Source of the DNA: Ectopseudomonas toyotomiensis
GTDB taxonomy: Bacteria; Pseudomonadota; Gammaproteobacteria; Pseudomonadales; Pseudomonadaceae
Assembly (NCBI RefSeq): GCF_900115695.1
Contig: NZ_FOXK01000011.1
Coordinates: 124,001-188,000 of the forward strand
DNA: 64,000 nt
Direction: 5' to 3'
The stretch's first letter is position 1. Each line of letters opens with the position of its first letter. The position numbers were made by a program, and so were the translations under genes. The notes below the pieces were generated by a model. It saw nothing but the letters and a program-made list of their open reading frames with translations. It ran no database searches and was not told the origin of the DNA. Of the stretch, positions 16,538 to 23,864 are shown one piece after another.

Positions 16538-16921
16538 ATGTACAACGCAATAAAAAAATATGCACCAATACTTTTCCTAAGCACAGCCACCGTGTCGGGT
16601 TTAAATTATTTTGAGTATCAAGCCATCATTCAAATCTCTCAAGCACAAACTGGCACCATCCCAACAAATCTGACTTCAGAAATTATTATCACAATTGCAT
16701 TTCATCTTATTGCCCTATCAGTGTTGCCATTAGCCCTGTCTGCAAAAAATAGAACGCTTACCGCTTACGTGGCTCTGATCATCCTGGGCGGAATTTATAT
16801 AACCTATATGACTGGAATAAATGCGGCGGGACCAGCAATAACCATTATCGCTTTTTGCTATTTGGCCTTTTACGGCTACTCAAAGGCCAAAAGTATTTAC
16901 AGCTACTACCGAACCAAATAG
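16538..16921 (+). CDS. Cassette 1: unknown four-TM membrane protein
   Basis: A 127-residue AT-rich gene starting 22 bases inside the cassette, with no clear ribosome site. It is predicted to cross the membrane about four times: residues ~9-27, ~48-68, ~74-95 and ~98-115. Short loops include IQISQAQTGTIPTNL after the first segment, and the tail KAKSIYSYYRTK is basic. I do not recognise a family. Codon use is unlike the host genes. The cassette lacks a visible promoter, so expression may depend on an upstream array promoter. Confidence 0.75.
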   Translation: MYNAIKKYAPILFLSTATVSGLNYFEYQAIIQISQAQTGTIPTNLTSEIIITIAFHLIALSVLPLALSAKNRTLTAYVALIILGGIYITYMTGINAAGPAITIIAFCYLAFYGYSKAKSIYSYYRTK

Positions 16922-16937
16922 AAAACGTGTTGTTTTC

Positions 16938-17013
16938 CTATAACAACTGGTTCAAACCGTTCGCTGCGCTCACTGGGACGGGCTAAAGCCCGCCCCTTAA
17001 CCAAACGTTATGC
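16938..17013 (+). repeat. attC1, 76 bp
   Basis: R'' CTATAAC at 16938-16944 and R' GTTATGC at 17007-17013. Between them are the L'' part (ggttcaaa), the ggacgggctaaagcccgcccc hairpin and the L' part (cttaaccaaac). It is nearly identical to attC2 and attC3, as expected for host-type chromosomal integron sites in Pseudomonas. Confidence 0.92.
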
Positions 17014-17037
17014 AGCACAGAAGGAATTACGTCGTAT

Positions 17038-17508
17038 ATGGAATCGCTGCTAAGCATTTACATTGAGTTTGTTGCCAAGATTTTACGCAGACTCCACGTA
17101 ACCGTAGGTATCTCAGGCATATCGGTTGGGTTTCAAGAAGAAGCACAGCAAAGCTTAGATCAGCGCGTCGCAAAACTTGATGCGGCGAGGGCTAATTTGG
17201 TTGATGGCATCCAAGCAATTGACCAACTCATGGCCGAAGCCCAGAAGAACAAAACAGAAATTGCCGAAGCGGCCCAACAAATCTCGCGCCTAAAAGCCGA
17301 CAAGCAGACTCTCGCCGAAGAGCTCAGCGCTATAAAGTCTGTGGTTACTGCGGATGTTGACGCATTTCGAAAAATTGCGGGTGTTCCAACAGTGGGTGAT
17401 ATACGGCGCGAACGTCTTATAGGCTTCGCGAGTGGAATCACCGCATCACTAATAGCATCAGCTCTAATCTATGGCACAACTAAATTTTTCCAGAGTTTTG
17501 GGGCATGA
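17038..17508 (+). CDS. Cassette 2: coiled-coil protein with C-terminal membrane anchor
   Basis: A 156-residue protein. An amphipathic N-terminal helix (MESLLSIYIEFVAKILRRL) is followed by a long alpha-helical coiled coil at about residues 37-115, rich in Ala/Gln/Leu/Lys. A predicted membrane helix lies at residues ~129-147 (LIGFASGITASLIASALIYG), with a short KFFQSFGA tail. The start is the ATG after a GAAGGAATTA ribosome site. No catalytic motif is visible and no family is recognised. The single-anchor helical layout would suit a membrane-tethered sensor or structural subunit, but that is a guess. Confidence 0.75.
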   Translation: MESLLSIYIEFVAKILRRLHVTVGISGISVGFQEEAQQSLDQRVAKLDAARANLVDGIQAIDQLMAEAQKNKTEIAEAAQQISRLKADKQTLAEELSAIKSVVTADVDAFRKIAGVPTVGDIRRERLIGFASGITASLIASALIYGTTKFFQSFGA

Positions 17509-17517
17509 GTGTAAGCC

Positions 17518-17592
17518 GCATAACAACTGGTTCAAATCGCTCGCTTCGCTCACTGGGACGGGCTAAAGCCCGCCCCTAACCAAACGTTATAT
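17518..17592 (+). repeat. attC2, 75 bp
   Basis: R'' GCATAAC at 17518-17524 and R' GTTATAT at 17586-17592. It differs from attC1 at the outer core bases, a few inner positions and one missing T before taaccaaac. The gggctaaagccc hairpin is unchanged. Confidence 0.92.
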
Positions 17593-17647
17593 GCAGAAAT
17601 CTACCGTCATAGAAAACTTAAATGACTGATCGTCATCAGGAACATCA

Positions 17648-18223
17648 ATGAACATAGAAGAAACACTTAGCGAAGTGAAGGAAATCAATTACACAACCTG
17701 GGAATCAGAGACAATAGTCATTATCTCCACTGCTTTCGCAGTAGCATCTTCAATCTTAACCGGCGTTATATTCCGCATCTGGCCACCGACACTCAACCCC
17801 CTCTTTTCCCCAGAAAATTTGGCACTTGCACTCTACACATTAGCTAGTGCCGGGTTAATTATATATATCGGCCTGCAATCCAGAAGAAGAGCATTATTAA
17901 ACAAATTGCCATCCATAGATATAATAAAGCTCTGCAATCTTGTTAAGCTGTGCAGCATGCATGGCCAACAGGGTTACTCTGGAAACTGGCATACCACATC
18001 CACCGCATTTAACCAGCGCGCAATGGAGTCGCTATTTTCGCAGGGAATTTCACAAATTATCCCCGCGCACGATTATTTCTCTTACATGCTCTCAGAACGA
18101 CTTATAGTCATTGAATCAATTACAGACAAAGGCTCAGACAAAAACCTAAACATTTTGTCAATTGCCATTTCAAAAAAAGCGCTAAAGCGCATAGAAATCT
18201 ATGAAAAATCAAAGAATTGGTGA
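17648..18223 (+). CDS. Cassette 3: two-TM protein with a soluble C-terminal domain
   Basis: A 191-residue protein. It starts with ~20 polar residues, then has two predicted membrane helices at about residues 23-45 (TIVIISTAFAVASSILTGVIF) and 58-77 (ALALYTLASAGLIIYIGL), then a basic SRRRALLNK stop-transfer. A ~110-residue cytosolic domain follows with no recognised motif. This two-TM-plus-effector layout is shared by several defence and signalling membrane proteins, but no homology is claimed. A CAGGA ribosome site precedes the start. AT-rich, unlike the host. Confidence 0.75.
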   Translation: MNIEETLSEVKEINYTTWESETIVIISTAFAVASSILTGVIFRIWPPTLNPLFSPENLALALYTLASAGLIIYIGLQSRRRALLNKLPSIDIIKLCNLVKLCSMHGQQGYSGNWHTTSTAFNQRAMESLFSQGISQIIPAHDYFSYMLSERLIVIESITDKGSDKNLNILSIAISKKALKRIEIYEKSKNW

Positions 18224-18250
18224 ATGGGTTACACGCACCGATGTGTCTGC

Positions 18251-18326
18251 ATATAACAATCGGTTCAAATCGCCCGCTGCGCTCACTGGGACGGGCTAAA
18301 GCCCGCCCCTTAACCAAACGTTAGAA
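18251..18326 (+). repeat. attC3, 76 bp
   Basis: R'' ATATAAC at 18251-18257 and R' GTTAGAA at 18320-18326, with the same ctcactgggacgggctaaag core as attC1 and attC2. The small minus-strand open frame here is only the reverse of this site. Confidence 0.92.
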
Positions 18327-18335
18327 CTCATAAAT

Positions 18336-19364
18336 ATGAATCCGTCAGTACCGACATGGCAGTTATTTGAAGATCTCGCTCGCCGCATCTTGGAGGCGAA
18401 CAACTTTAGCGTCACGAAAAACAACATCAGGGGGGATAGGGGGTTTGACCTACTGGCTGACTTTGGAAATGAGCGCTGGGCAATTGAGATTAAGTACTAC
18501 CGCACGGCGCGCGCTCAGCCTTCCCTCATTGATGCTGCTGCTGTCCGCGTGGCGAGTAATGGGGTAGCCGCACGGGTTCAAAAAGGGATGCTAATAGTTT
18601 CTTGCATTCTTCCAGCAGAGCTAAGAGAGTCACTTGAGCAAAAATTCAGTATCACCTTTGTAGATCAGGTTGATCTGAGAGTCTGGTGCAATTCACATCC
18701 CGAACTTGCGGAGGAATTGGATGCGTTGTTAGAGGCTAGCCCAAGCGAGCCTCAGGCGACACGGCTAACACGTGATGATCCAATGCGAAGCAGTAAACCC
18801 CTTGGGGGCGTACCATCTCAAGTTCGCGACACGAGAGGAACTGAACTATGTCAGGAACTCAAAAGCATTAAAAAGGGAAAGGTGTCCTGGGCACAGTACG
18901 AAAAGGTATGCGAAAAAATTCTCAAGTACCTCTTCCCGAACGATCTTCATGGCTGGCATTCTCAAAAGCGAACCGATGACGGACTAAATCGCTACGACTA
19001 TGTATGTCGAGTGAGGCCGACTACCGAGTTCTGGAAATTTGTCATCGACCACCTCGATAGTCGTTATGTGCTTTTCGAGTTCAAGAACTATTCTGGAAGA
19101 ATAAAACAAGGGCAAATCCTCACCACTGAGAAGTACCTTTTGGAACGCGGTCTCCGGCGCATGGCAATTATCATGACCAGAGTCGGTGCAGAGCCTCATG
19201 CGGTTGCAATGACACAGGGAGCCATGCGCGAACAGGGCAAGCTGATGCTTATCGTAAACGACGAGAAGGTATGCGAGATGCTTCACATGAAGGAGCGCGG
19301 CGAAGACCCCACAGACTGCCTTTTTGAAATTGCCGATAACTTCTTGCTGACACTGCCCAGATGA
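18336..19364 (+). CDS. Cassette 4: tandem PD-(D/E)XK nuclease-like protein
   Basis: A 342-residue protein with two apparent restriction-endonuclease-like domains. Domain 1 (~1-130) is Mrr-like: WQLFEDLARRILEANNF, then GDRGFDLLADF with Asp38 and WAIEIKYY with Glu51-x-Lys53. Domain 2 (~182-342) has YEKVCEKILKYLF, NRYDYV with Asp221 and YVLFEFKNYSG with Glu248-x-Lys250, then TTEKYLLERGLRR. Both thus show the D...ExK arrangement of metal-dependent nucleases. A ~50-residue linker joins them. The ATG is 16 bases from the cassette border, with no clear ribosome site. A DNA-targeting defence role is plausible; target and partners are unknown. Cytosolic. Confidence 0.8.
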   Translation: MNPSVPTWQLFEDLARRILEANNFSVTKNNIRGDRGFDLLADFGNERWAIEIKYYRTARAQPSLIDAAAVRVASNGVAARVQKGMLIVSCILPAELRESLEQKFSITFVDQVDLRVWCNSHPELAEELDALLEASPSEPQATRLTRDDPMRSSKPLGGVPSQVRDTRGTELCQELKSIKKGKVSWAQYEKVCEKILKYLFPNDLHGWHSQKRTDDGLNRYDYVCRVRPTTEFWKFVIDHLDSRYVLFEFKNYSGRIKQGQILTTEKYLLERGLRRMAIIMTRVGAEPHAVAMTQGAMREQGKLMLIVNDEKVCEMLHMKERGEDPTDCLFEIADNFLLTLPR

Positions 19365-19365
19365 G

Positions 19366-19437
19366 TTCTAACTACTCATTCCAGCGGATCGTCAAAATGC
19401 TGCGCATTTTGCCGTTCGCTGAATTCAAACGTTAGCT
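19366..19437 (+). repeat. attC4, 72 bp, different type
   Basis: R'' TTCTAAC at 19366-19372 and R' GTTAGCT at 19431-19437. The inside is a strong hairpin around gtcaaaatgctgcgcattttg, unrelated to the gggctaaagccc hairpin of attC1-3. This suggests the cassette came from another integron lineage. Confidence 0.88.
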
Positions 19438-19471
19438 GCCCTCCGAATTAAACCATGCGCAAGGATGAGAG

Positions 19472-20380
19472 ATGCCGCCTAGGACAAATGAATTTCAGAA
19501 GCTGGTGAAAATAATAAATAAGCATTTGGCACCAGCTGATGCAAAAATAACGGAATCAGCAATGATCTTTGATCGTGAGGCCGGTATAAATCGTGAAGTA
19601 GACATTCTAATTGAAACAAATGTCTTAAATTGCAATATAAAAATAGGTGTAGAGTGCACCACTACATCTAGAAAGCTAGATATAAAAAAAATTGAAGAAT
19701 TAAAAGAAAAGCATAGAAGACTCGGAATTAATCAGAGCGTAGTAGTGGCAAAAAACGGATTTTCACAGACAGCAAGAAACTATGCAGAGATTAACAGCAT
19801 TAAACTTCTTTCATTTAGCGCAGCTAAAAGAAAGGATTGGCTGCCTTTATTTGAGCACTTAAGGAGCCCTTACGTTTACGGCAGGACATACTTCATTAAA
19901 TCAGCATCATTGAAGTACAGGCCAGAGACAACAGACGAAGGGTTTGACATGGATACAGAAACCACTGTGCTATTCCAAGGTAAAGAGCTAGCAGTTTTGG
20001 ATTTCTGCAATCAACTATTTAGTGAAAGCCAAATAAGTAGAATTGCACACAAAGAGCTCAAAGAGAACGAGGAGAACGGCCAAGATCCTTGGGTTAGCGT
20101 TGGATTTTCTCTCGAAGAAAAATATGAATTCAAAAATAAAAACGGAAAAAAATCGCATCCTATAGAAATAGAAATGACATATGGCTACATTTCTAATTAC
20201 CAAAAACTAGGCACAGAACAATTAGCATATGATGATCAATATGTTTTAGTTGGGAACACATCTTGCACTGATGAGAACAAACTTGCGCAGGCAGTATTTA
20301 GCGTAAAGAATGGAGCATTAAATGGGACTATTGAGTTTAACTCCTCGCTAATCCCCAAACCTCCAGCTTCGGGCAGCTAA
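19472..20380 (+). CDS. Cassette 5: restriction-endonuclease-like protein with altered active site
   Basis: A 302-residue, very AT-rich gene. The N-terminal ~115 residues look like a PD-(D/E)XK endonuclease domain: NREVDILIET with Asp44, KIGVECTTTSRKLDIKKIEELKEK with Glu61, and VVVAKNGFSQTARNYAEINSI. Related proteins have VECK at the Glu site; here the lysine position is Thr63, so activity may be lost or a nearby lysine (68, 72 or 73) may substitute. The C-terminal ~170 residues are unrecognised and mixed alpha/beta. The stop codon overlaps the R'' end of the next attC. GGATGAGAG serves as ribosome site. Confidence 0.78.
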   Translation: MPPRTNEFQKLVKIINKHLAPADAKITESAMIFDREAGINREVDILIETNVLNCNIKIGVECTTTSRKLDIKKIEELKEKHRRLGINQSVVVAKNGFSQTARNYAEINSIKLLSFSAAKRKDWLPLFEHLRSPYVYGRTYFIKSASLKYRPETTDEGFDMDTETTVLFQGKELAVLDFCNQLFSESQISRIAHKELKENEENGQDPWVSVGFSLEEKYEFKNKNGKKSHPIEIEMTYGYISNYQKLGTEQLAYDDQYVLVGNTSCTDENKLAQAVFSVKNGALNGTIEFNSSLIPKPPASGS

Positions 20381-20452
20381 CAATGCGTATACGGACTCTC
20401 CCCACAAGCAGTGAGTAATAGCTTTTCGAACCTGCCGTCAGCGCGGTTGCAC
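20375..20452 (+). repeat. attC5, degenerate right-end site
   Basis: R'' AGCTAAC at 20375-20381 is certain, because GGGCAGCTAAC matches the left border of cassette 5. The other core is less clear; GTTGCAC at 20446-20452 gives a normal attC length (78 bp). Internal complementarity is weak, so the site is probably decayed. Confidence 0.5.
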
Positions 20453-20575
20453 TCGTATATCCGGCCTGTTCTAGGCGCTATCGCCCTGGCCATTCTGTAG
20501 TTCGCACAGCGGGGGCCAAGCGTTCAAGCGATCACGTGGATCAGCATTGTTATCGGCCTTGTTCCGCTGCAGGAC
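20449..20575 (+). pseudogene. Possible remnant of a membrane protein gene
   Basis: One frame reads RPVLGAIALAIL, a stop, then FAQRGPSVQAITWISIVIGLVP, which looks like two membrane helices interrupted by a TAG. No start codon or ribosome site is associated and I do not recognise the parent gene. The rest of 20381-20819 holds only the degenerate attC5 and the terminator at 20641; the 105-residue open frame at 20536-20853 lacks any protein-like character. Confidence 0.3.
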
Positions 20576-20640
20576 TCGCCTGTTCCGACAGTGCAGCTGT
20601 TCACCACAACCGCCAGAAAACCACCACGCCTTCCTTATCC

Positions 20641-20661
20641 ACCGCCGTCAGGCGGTTTTTT
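20641..20661 (+). terminator. Rho-independent terminator right of the array
   Basis: accgcc-gtca-ggcggt followed by six T. A 6-bp stem with a clear U-tract on the plus strand, 260 bases beyond the last cassette gene and 160 bases before the next gene, so it would insulate the chromosomal gene from array transcription. Confidence 0.75.
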
Positions 20662-20819
20662 GGTTGGTGGAGATTTACACCTCTCCGGCATCCGCATAGG
20701 ACAGCTCCGGCTACCGACAGGGTTGCCCAGGAGCCTCGAATTCCCACTCTGACTGCGCCCGACGTCTTCGCTTTGACGCTATGCTCTCCCCGCTCATACC
20801 AACAAGGACGTAAACATCG

Positions 20820-21212
20820 ATGGACTTCATTGCACGCAATTTCAAATGGCTGATGCTGCTATCCGGCGTTCTCACGGCGACCATGTTCTACGGCCTGTTC
20901 GCCCCGCAGGAAGCGCTGCAGTCGATGTTCGGCGTATCCTTCGATGGGCAGTTGCAATCCTTGGTCGTTCGCAGTTGGTCGGCGCTGGTCGGGTTGATGG
21001 GCCTGCTGCTGATCTATGGTGCGCTGAGCCCGAAGCATCGGGTTCTCTGTGCCGTCATTGCCGCGCTGAGCAAGGCCATCTTCGTGTCGCTGTTGCTTAT
21101 CCATGGCCAGGACTACTTGAACAAGGCCGCGCCCGCCATCGCCCTGGATCTGCTGGTGATCGCCTTTACCCTGCTGTTCCTGCTGGCCGTGCAAAAGCGG
21201 CGCAGCGCTTGA
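20820..21212 (+). CDS. Small four-TM inner-membrane protein
   Basis: A 130-residue protein beginning MDFIARNFKWLMLLSGVLTATMFYGLF, with about four predicted membrane helices (residues ~9-27, ~48-66, ~73-92, ~104-122). The second helix starts after SFDGQLQSLVVRSWSALVG. No catalytic motif is seen. GC content and codon use are those of the host, in contrast to the array. The next gene, a similar small membrane protein, starts 10 bases after its stop, so they form a two-gene operon. Function unknown. Confidence 0.78.
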   Translation: MDFIARNFKWLMLLSGVLTATMFYGLFAPQEALQSMFGVSFDGQLQSLVVRSWSALVGLMGLLLIYGALSPKHRVLCAVIAALSKAIFVSLLLIHGQDYLNKAAPAIALDLLVIAFTLLFLLAVQKRRSA

Positions 21213-21222
21213 GGCGAACCTC

Positions 21223-21639
21223 ATGGGAATGATCAGGCATATCCTCTGGCTGGACTGCATGGCCGCTGCGAGCGCGGGCGTTGTGGTCCTGTTGCTGGCC
21301 CCCTGGTTGAGCGGCTGGTATGCCCTGCCCGGCGAGCTGCTGAGCTTCATCGGCGCGGTCAATATCGCCTACGCCTGCTTTTCCTTTTCGCTGGCGATTC
21401 GTGTGCGACGCGCCGAAGCGCTGATCAAGCTGCTGGCAGTGGCCAACGGATTCTGGGCGCTGGCATGCCTTGGCATCGCGGCGACCTTTGCCCCGGTGAT
21501 GACGCTACCGGGGCTTTGCCATGTGCTCGGCGAGGCTGCGTTCGTGGGAGGCCTGGGCATGCTGGAGTGGAAATGGCGCAGGCAGCTGCTGGTGGCTGGC
21601 GAACAGGGCGTTTCGACTCAGCCTGTCGCGGACCAGTAG
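21223..21639 (+). CDS. Small four-TM membrane protein
   Basis: A 138-residue protein, MGMIRHILWLDCMAAASAGVVVLLL, with about four hydrophobic segments: residues ~9-28, ~38-57, ~66-86 and ~89-108. The C-terminal tail is basic then polar (EWKWRRQLLVAGEQ). The PWLSGWYALPGELLSFIG and INIAYACFSFSLA stretches recall small uncharacterised membrane proteins of pseudomonads. It is probably co-transcribed with the upstream small membrane protein. Function unknown. Confidence 0.75.
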   Translation: MGMIRHILWLDCMAAASAGVVVLLLAPWLSGWYALPGELLSFIGAVNIAYACFSFSLAIRVRRAEALIKLLAVANGFWALACLGIAATFAPVMTLPGLCHVLGEAAFVGGLGMLEWKWRRQLLVAGEQGVSTQPVADQ

Positions 21640-21695
21640 CCGTCACAGGTATTCAGGCGAAGATCCGGCGATGGCTGCTCAGGCCATCATCAGCC

Positions 21696-23576
21696 CTATC
21701 CGTCAGCGCGGTGAAATCGGTTCTTGCCCGCGTGCTTGGCCGCGTACATGGCCTGATCCGCACGTTTCAGCAGGTCCTGGCCGCCTTCACCGTGCAGCGG
21801 AAACAGAGCGGCGCCCACGCTCGCCGATATCCGCACCATGCTGCCGTCCAGATCGAACGGCTTGGCCAGCACATCCAGCACCTTGAGCGCCACCGTCTCG
21901 CAATCCTGACTGCCGTGCAGATTGCCTAGAACGATGCCGAACTCATCACCGCCGAAGCGTGCGACCGTGTCCGTGCTGCGCACACATCCTTCCAGCCGCC
22001 TGGCGGCCATCTGCAGTAGGCTGTCGCCAGCCGTATGACCGTGGCGGTCGTTGATTTCCTTGAATCCATCCAGGTCGATATAGAGCACGGCGCACAGCTG
22101 CTGCTGGTCGCGCACGGACTCCAGCGCCTGGTCGAGCCGCTGGTGGAACCTGACGCGGTTGGCCAGCCCGGTGAGGGCGTCATGCTCGGCGTCATGACAA
22201 AGGCGGGCTTCCAGGTGCTTGCGCTCGGTGATGTCCTGCGTGACCAGCACCAGGAACTCCGGGAGACCCTGGCGATTGCGGACGACGCTCGAGGCCTCGC
22301 ATACCCAGATCAGCGAGCCATCCTCACGCCGATAGGTTTTCTCGATTTCCGGGGAAAGCGCACGAGCCTCGCTGACCAGTTGCTCGCTCAGGAAGCTGCG
22401 GGCGGCGGCAGCTACTTCAGCGTCGCTCAGGTCGAAAATGTTGGCGCCTTGCAGCGCCTCGGTCGGGCGCCCCAGCATGCGCGCGAACTTCTCGTTGACC
22501 CGCAGTATCCGCCCCTCGGGGCTGATGTGGGCGATACCCATGGCCGCCTGGTGAAAGGTGGCGCGAAACAGTGCTTCGCTGCCTTGCAGGGCATCGGTGG
22601 CTGCGCGTTGGCGAACCAGCATCAGCGCCAGCAGGCCAACGAACAGCATGACCACCAGGGTGACGCCGACCGCGGCCATCAGGTAGGTGGAGCGCCGCTG
22701 CAAGGTCGTGGCCATTTCCTCGTCGTAGGCGGTGGCCACGGTGATCATCAGGGGATAACCGCTCATGGTGCGGTAGCTGACGATACGGGCGACGCCATCG
22801 AACGCCTCGCCACTGTCGTGGAAATCATCGGCGCCTTGCAGCTTTTGCCGCTGGAACCAGGCCAGCGACTCGGCACCCAGGCCAAATTCGCTGCGTGCGC
22901 CGATCTTGCGCGCCCGTATCACGCCGTCCAGGCCGGCGAGCTCCAAAAGCCCTTGCGGGCCCAGATCGACCTGCTGGAAGAAACGCGTGACGTCCTCTGG
23001 ACGCACGGCCATCACCACGACGCCGGCGAAGCTGCCGTCATCGCGCTCGATACGCAGCGACATGGGGATCAGCCAACGCCCGGAGACTCGCCCGAGTACC
23101 GGCTGATTGATGAACAGCTGATCGATACGGGCATCGCGCTGCGCCGTGAAGAACTCGCGGTCGGCGTAGTTGACCGGGCCGGTGTTCTGGCTACTGCTGA
23201 CGATATCGCCCTGCTCGTCCACCACGCTGACGATGGTGAACATCTCCTCGCGGATCACGCCCTCCTCGACCCAGCGGCGCAGGTCGATGCCCTTGCCCTG
23301 TCGGCGGTACTGCTCGCGCACGAAAGCCGCCACCTGCTCGGCCGCCTTCAGCGCGCGGAACACCTGCTGCTCGAAAGCGATGGCCAGGCTGGAGTTGGCT
23401 TCCATTTCCGCAGCCAGCGCCTGCTCACGTTCGAAGGCGATGCGTTGCAGGGTGATCAGCCAGACAACGGCAACGAATACGCTCGCCAGAACGATCAGCA
23501 GGTTCAAGGGTGTTGCGATTCGAGGGCGTCGAGCGACGGCGTCATGCGCGTCGATCGGCGTGCTGGGCGGGGTCAT
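21696..23576 (-). CDS. Cache-PAS-GGDEF diguanylate cyclase
   Basis: A 626-residue inner-membrane protein. The start is the ATG at 23576 (MTPPSTPIDAHDAV), with a GGAG ribosome site; a GTG 24 bases upstream is less likely. Order: TM ~24-44; periplasmic double-Cache sensor ~50-290 (YADREFFTAQ, GRVSGRWLIPMSLRI, FAGVVVMAV); TM ~299-321; PAS ~333-450 (NEKFARMLGRPTEAL); GGDEF ~460-626. The GGDEF signature is intact at ~542-546 and an RxxD inhibitory site (RSTD) precedes it by five residues, so active, product-inhibited c-di-GMP synthesis is expected. Periplasmic ligand unknown. Confidence 0.92.
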   Translation of the reverse strand: MTPPSTPIDAHDAVARRPRIATPLNLLIVLASVFVAVVWLITLQRIAFEREQALAAEMEANSSLAIAFEQQVFRALKAAEQVAAFVREQYRRQGKGIDLRRWVEEGVIREEMFTIVSVVDEQGDIVSSSQNTGPVNYADREFFTAQRDARIDQLFINQPVLGRVSGRWLIPMSLRIERDDGSFAGVVVMAVRPEDVTRFFQQVDLGPQGLLELAGLDGVIRARKIGARSEFGLGAESLAWFQRQKLQGADDFHDSGEAFDGVARIVSYRTMSGYPLMITVATAYDEEMATTLQRRSTYLMAAVGVTLVVMLFVGLLALMLVRQRAATDALQGSEALFRATFHQAAMGIAHISPEGRILRVNEKFARMLGRPTEALQGANIFDLSDAEVAAAARSFLSEQLVSEARALSPEIEKTYRREDGSLIWVCEASSVVRNRQGLPEFLVLVTQDITERKHLEARLCHDAEHDALTGLANRVRFHQRLDQALESVRDQQQLCAVLYIDLDGFKEINDRHGHTAGDSLLQMAARRLEGCVRSTDTVARFGGDEFGIVLGNLHGSQDCETVALKVLDVLAKPFDLDGSMVRISASVGAALFPLHGEGGQDLLKRADQAMYAAKHAGKNRFHRADG

Positions 23577-23864
23577 CGCCTTGTTCTCCAAGCCTTTCAC
23601 GGGCGGGCTGTTTTCTAGATGTTGGGCCTGGGTCTGTTGCCCTTTGGTTCAGCGTCGCGGGGCGTGATCCATCGCCTTGCGTTGAATCATAGGCATTGTT
23701 GCGCCACTGTGCTGCCATCATGCGGTAATGGGTTTTGCCCGAAAATCGAGCTTGCGGCAGACTGACGACCGACACGGCACCTCAGCCACATCACTTCGAG
23801 CCGAGCGGTATCTGCACTGCTCCTGCTCAATTTCTTCGACAACCGCCTGCCTTCGAGGCCCGCC

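Larger units (their letters stand above)
16515..20452 (+). mobile_element. Integron cassette array without an integrase gene
   Basis: Five one-gene cassettes in the same direction, separated by attC sites at 16938, 17518, 18251, 19366 and (degenerate) 20375. Borders by the G/TT rule are 16515/16516, 17007/17008, 17586/17587, 18320/18321, 19431/19432 and possibly 20446/20447. For every cassette the first bases are the reverse complement of the R'' end: GTTATAGGAA/TTCCTATAAC, GTTATGC/GCATAAC, GTTATATGCAGA/TCTGCATATAAC, GTTAGAACTC/GAGTTCTAAC, GTTAGCTGCCC/GGGCAGCTAAC. The DNA is clearly AT-richer than its flanks. No intI is found within the window; such arrays are known as clusters of attC sites lacking integrase. 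Confidence 0.93.

Noticed and set aside
18120..18317. 65-residue minus-strand open frame at cassette 3 / attC3
   Set aside because: It lies largely in the reverse of attC3, with no ribosome site.
16938..19437. CRISPR-like spaced repeats
   Set aside because: The repeats are 72-76 bp, 500-1100 bases apart, enclose one gene each and have attC core sites; spacing and structure do not fit CRISPR.
18336..20380. Cassettes 4 and 5 as a two-gene restriction-modification system
   Set aside because: No methyltransferase motif was found in either protein or nearby, and each gene is a separate cassette.
20536..20853. 105-residue plus-strand open frame right of the array
   Set aside because: Runs through a terminator and overlaps the next gene; composition is not protein-like.
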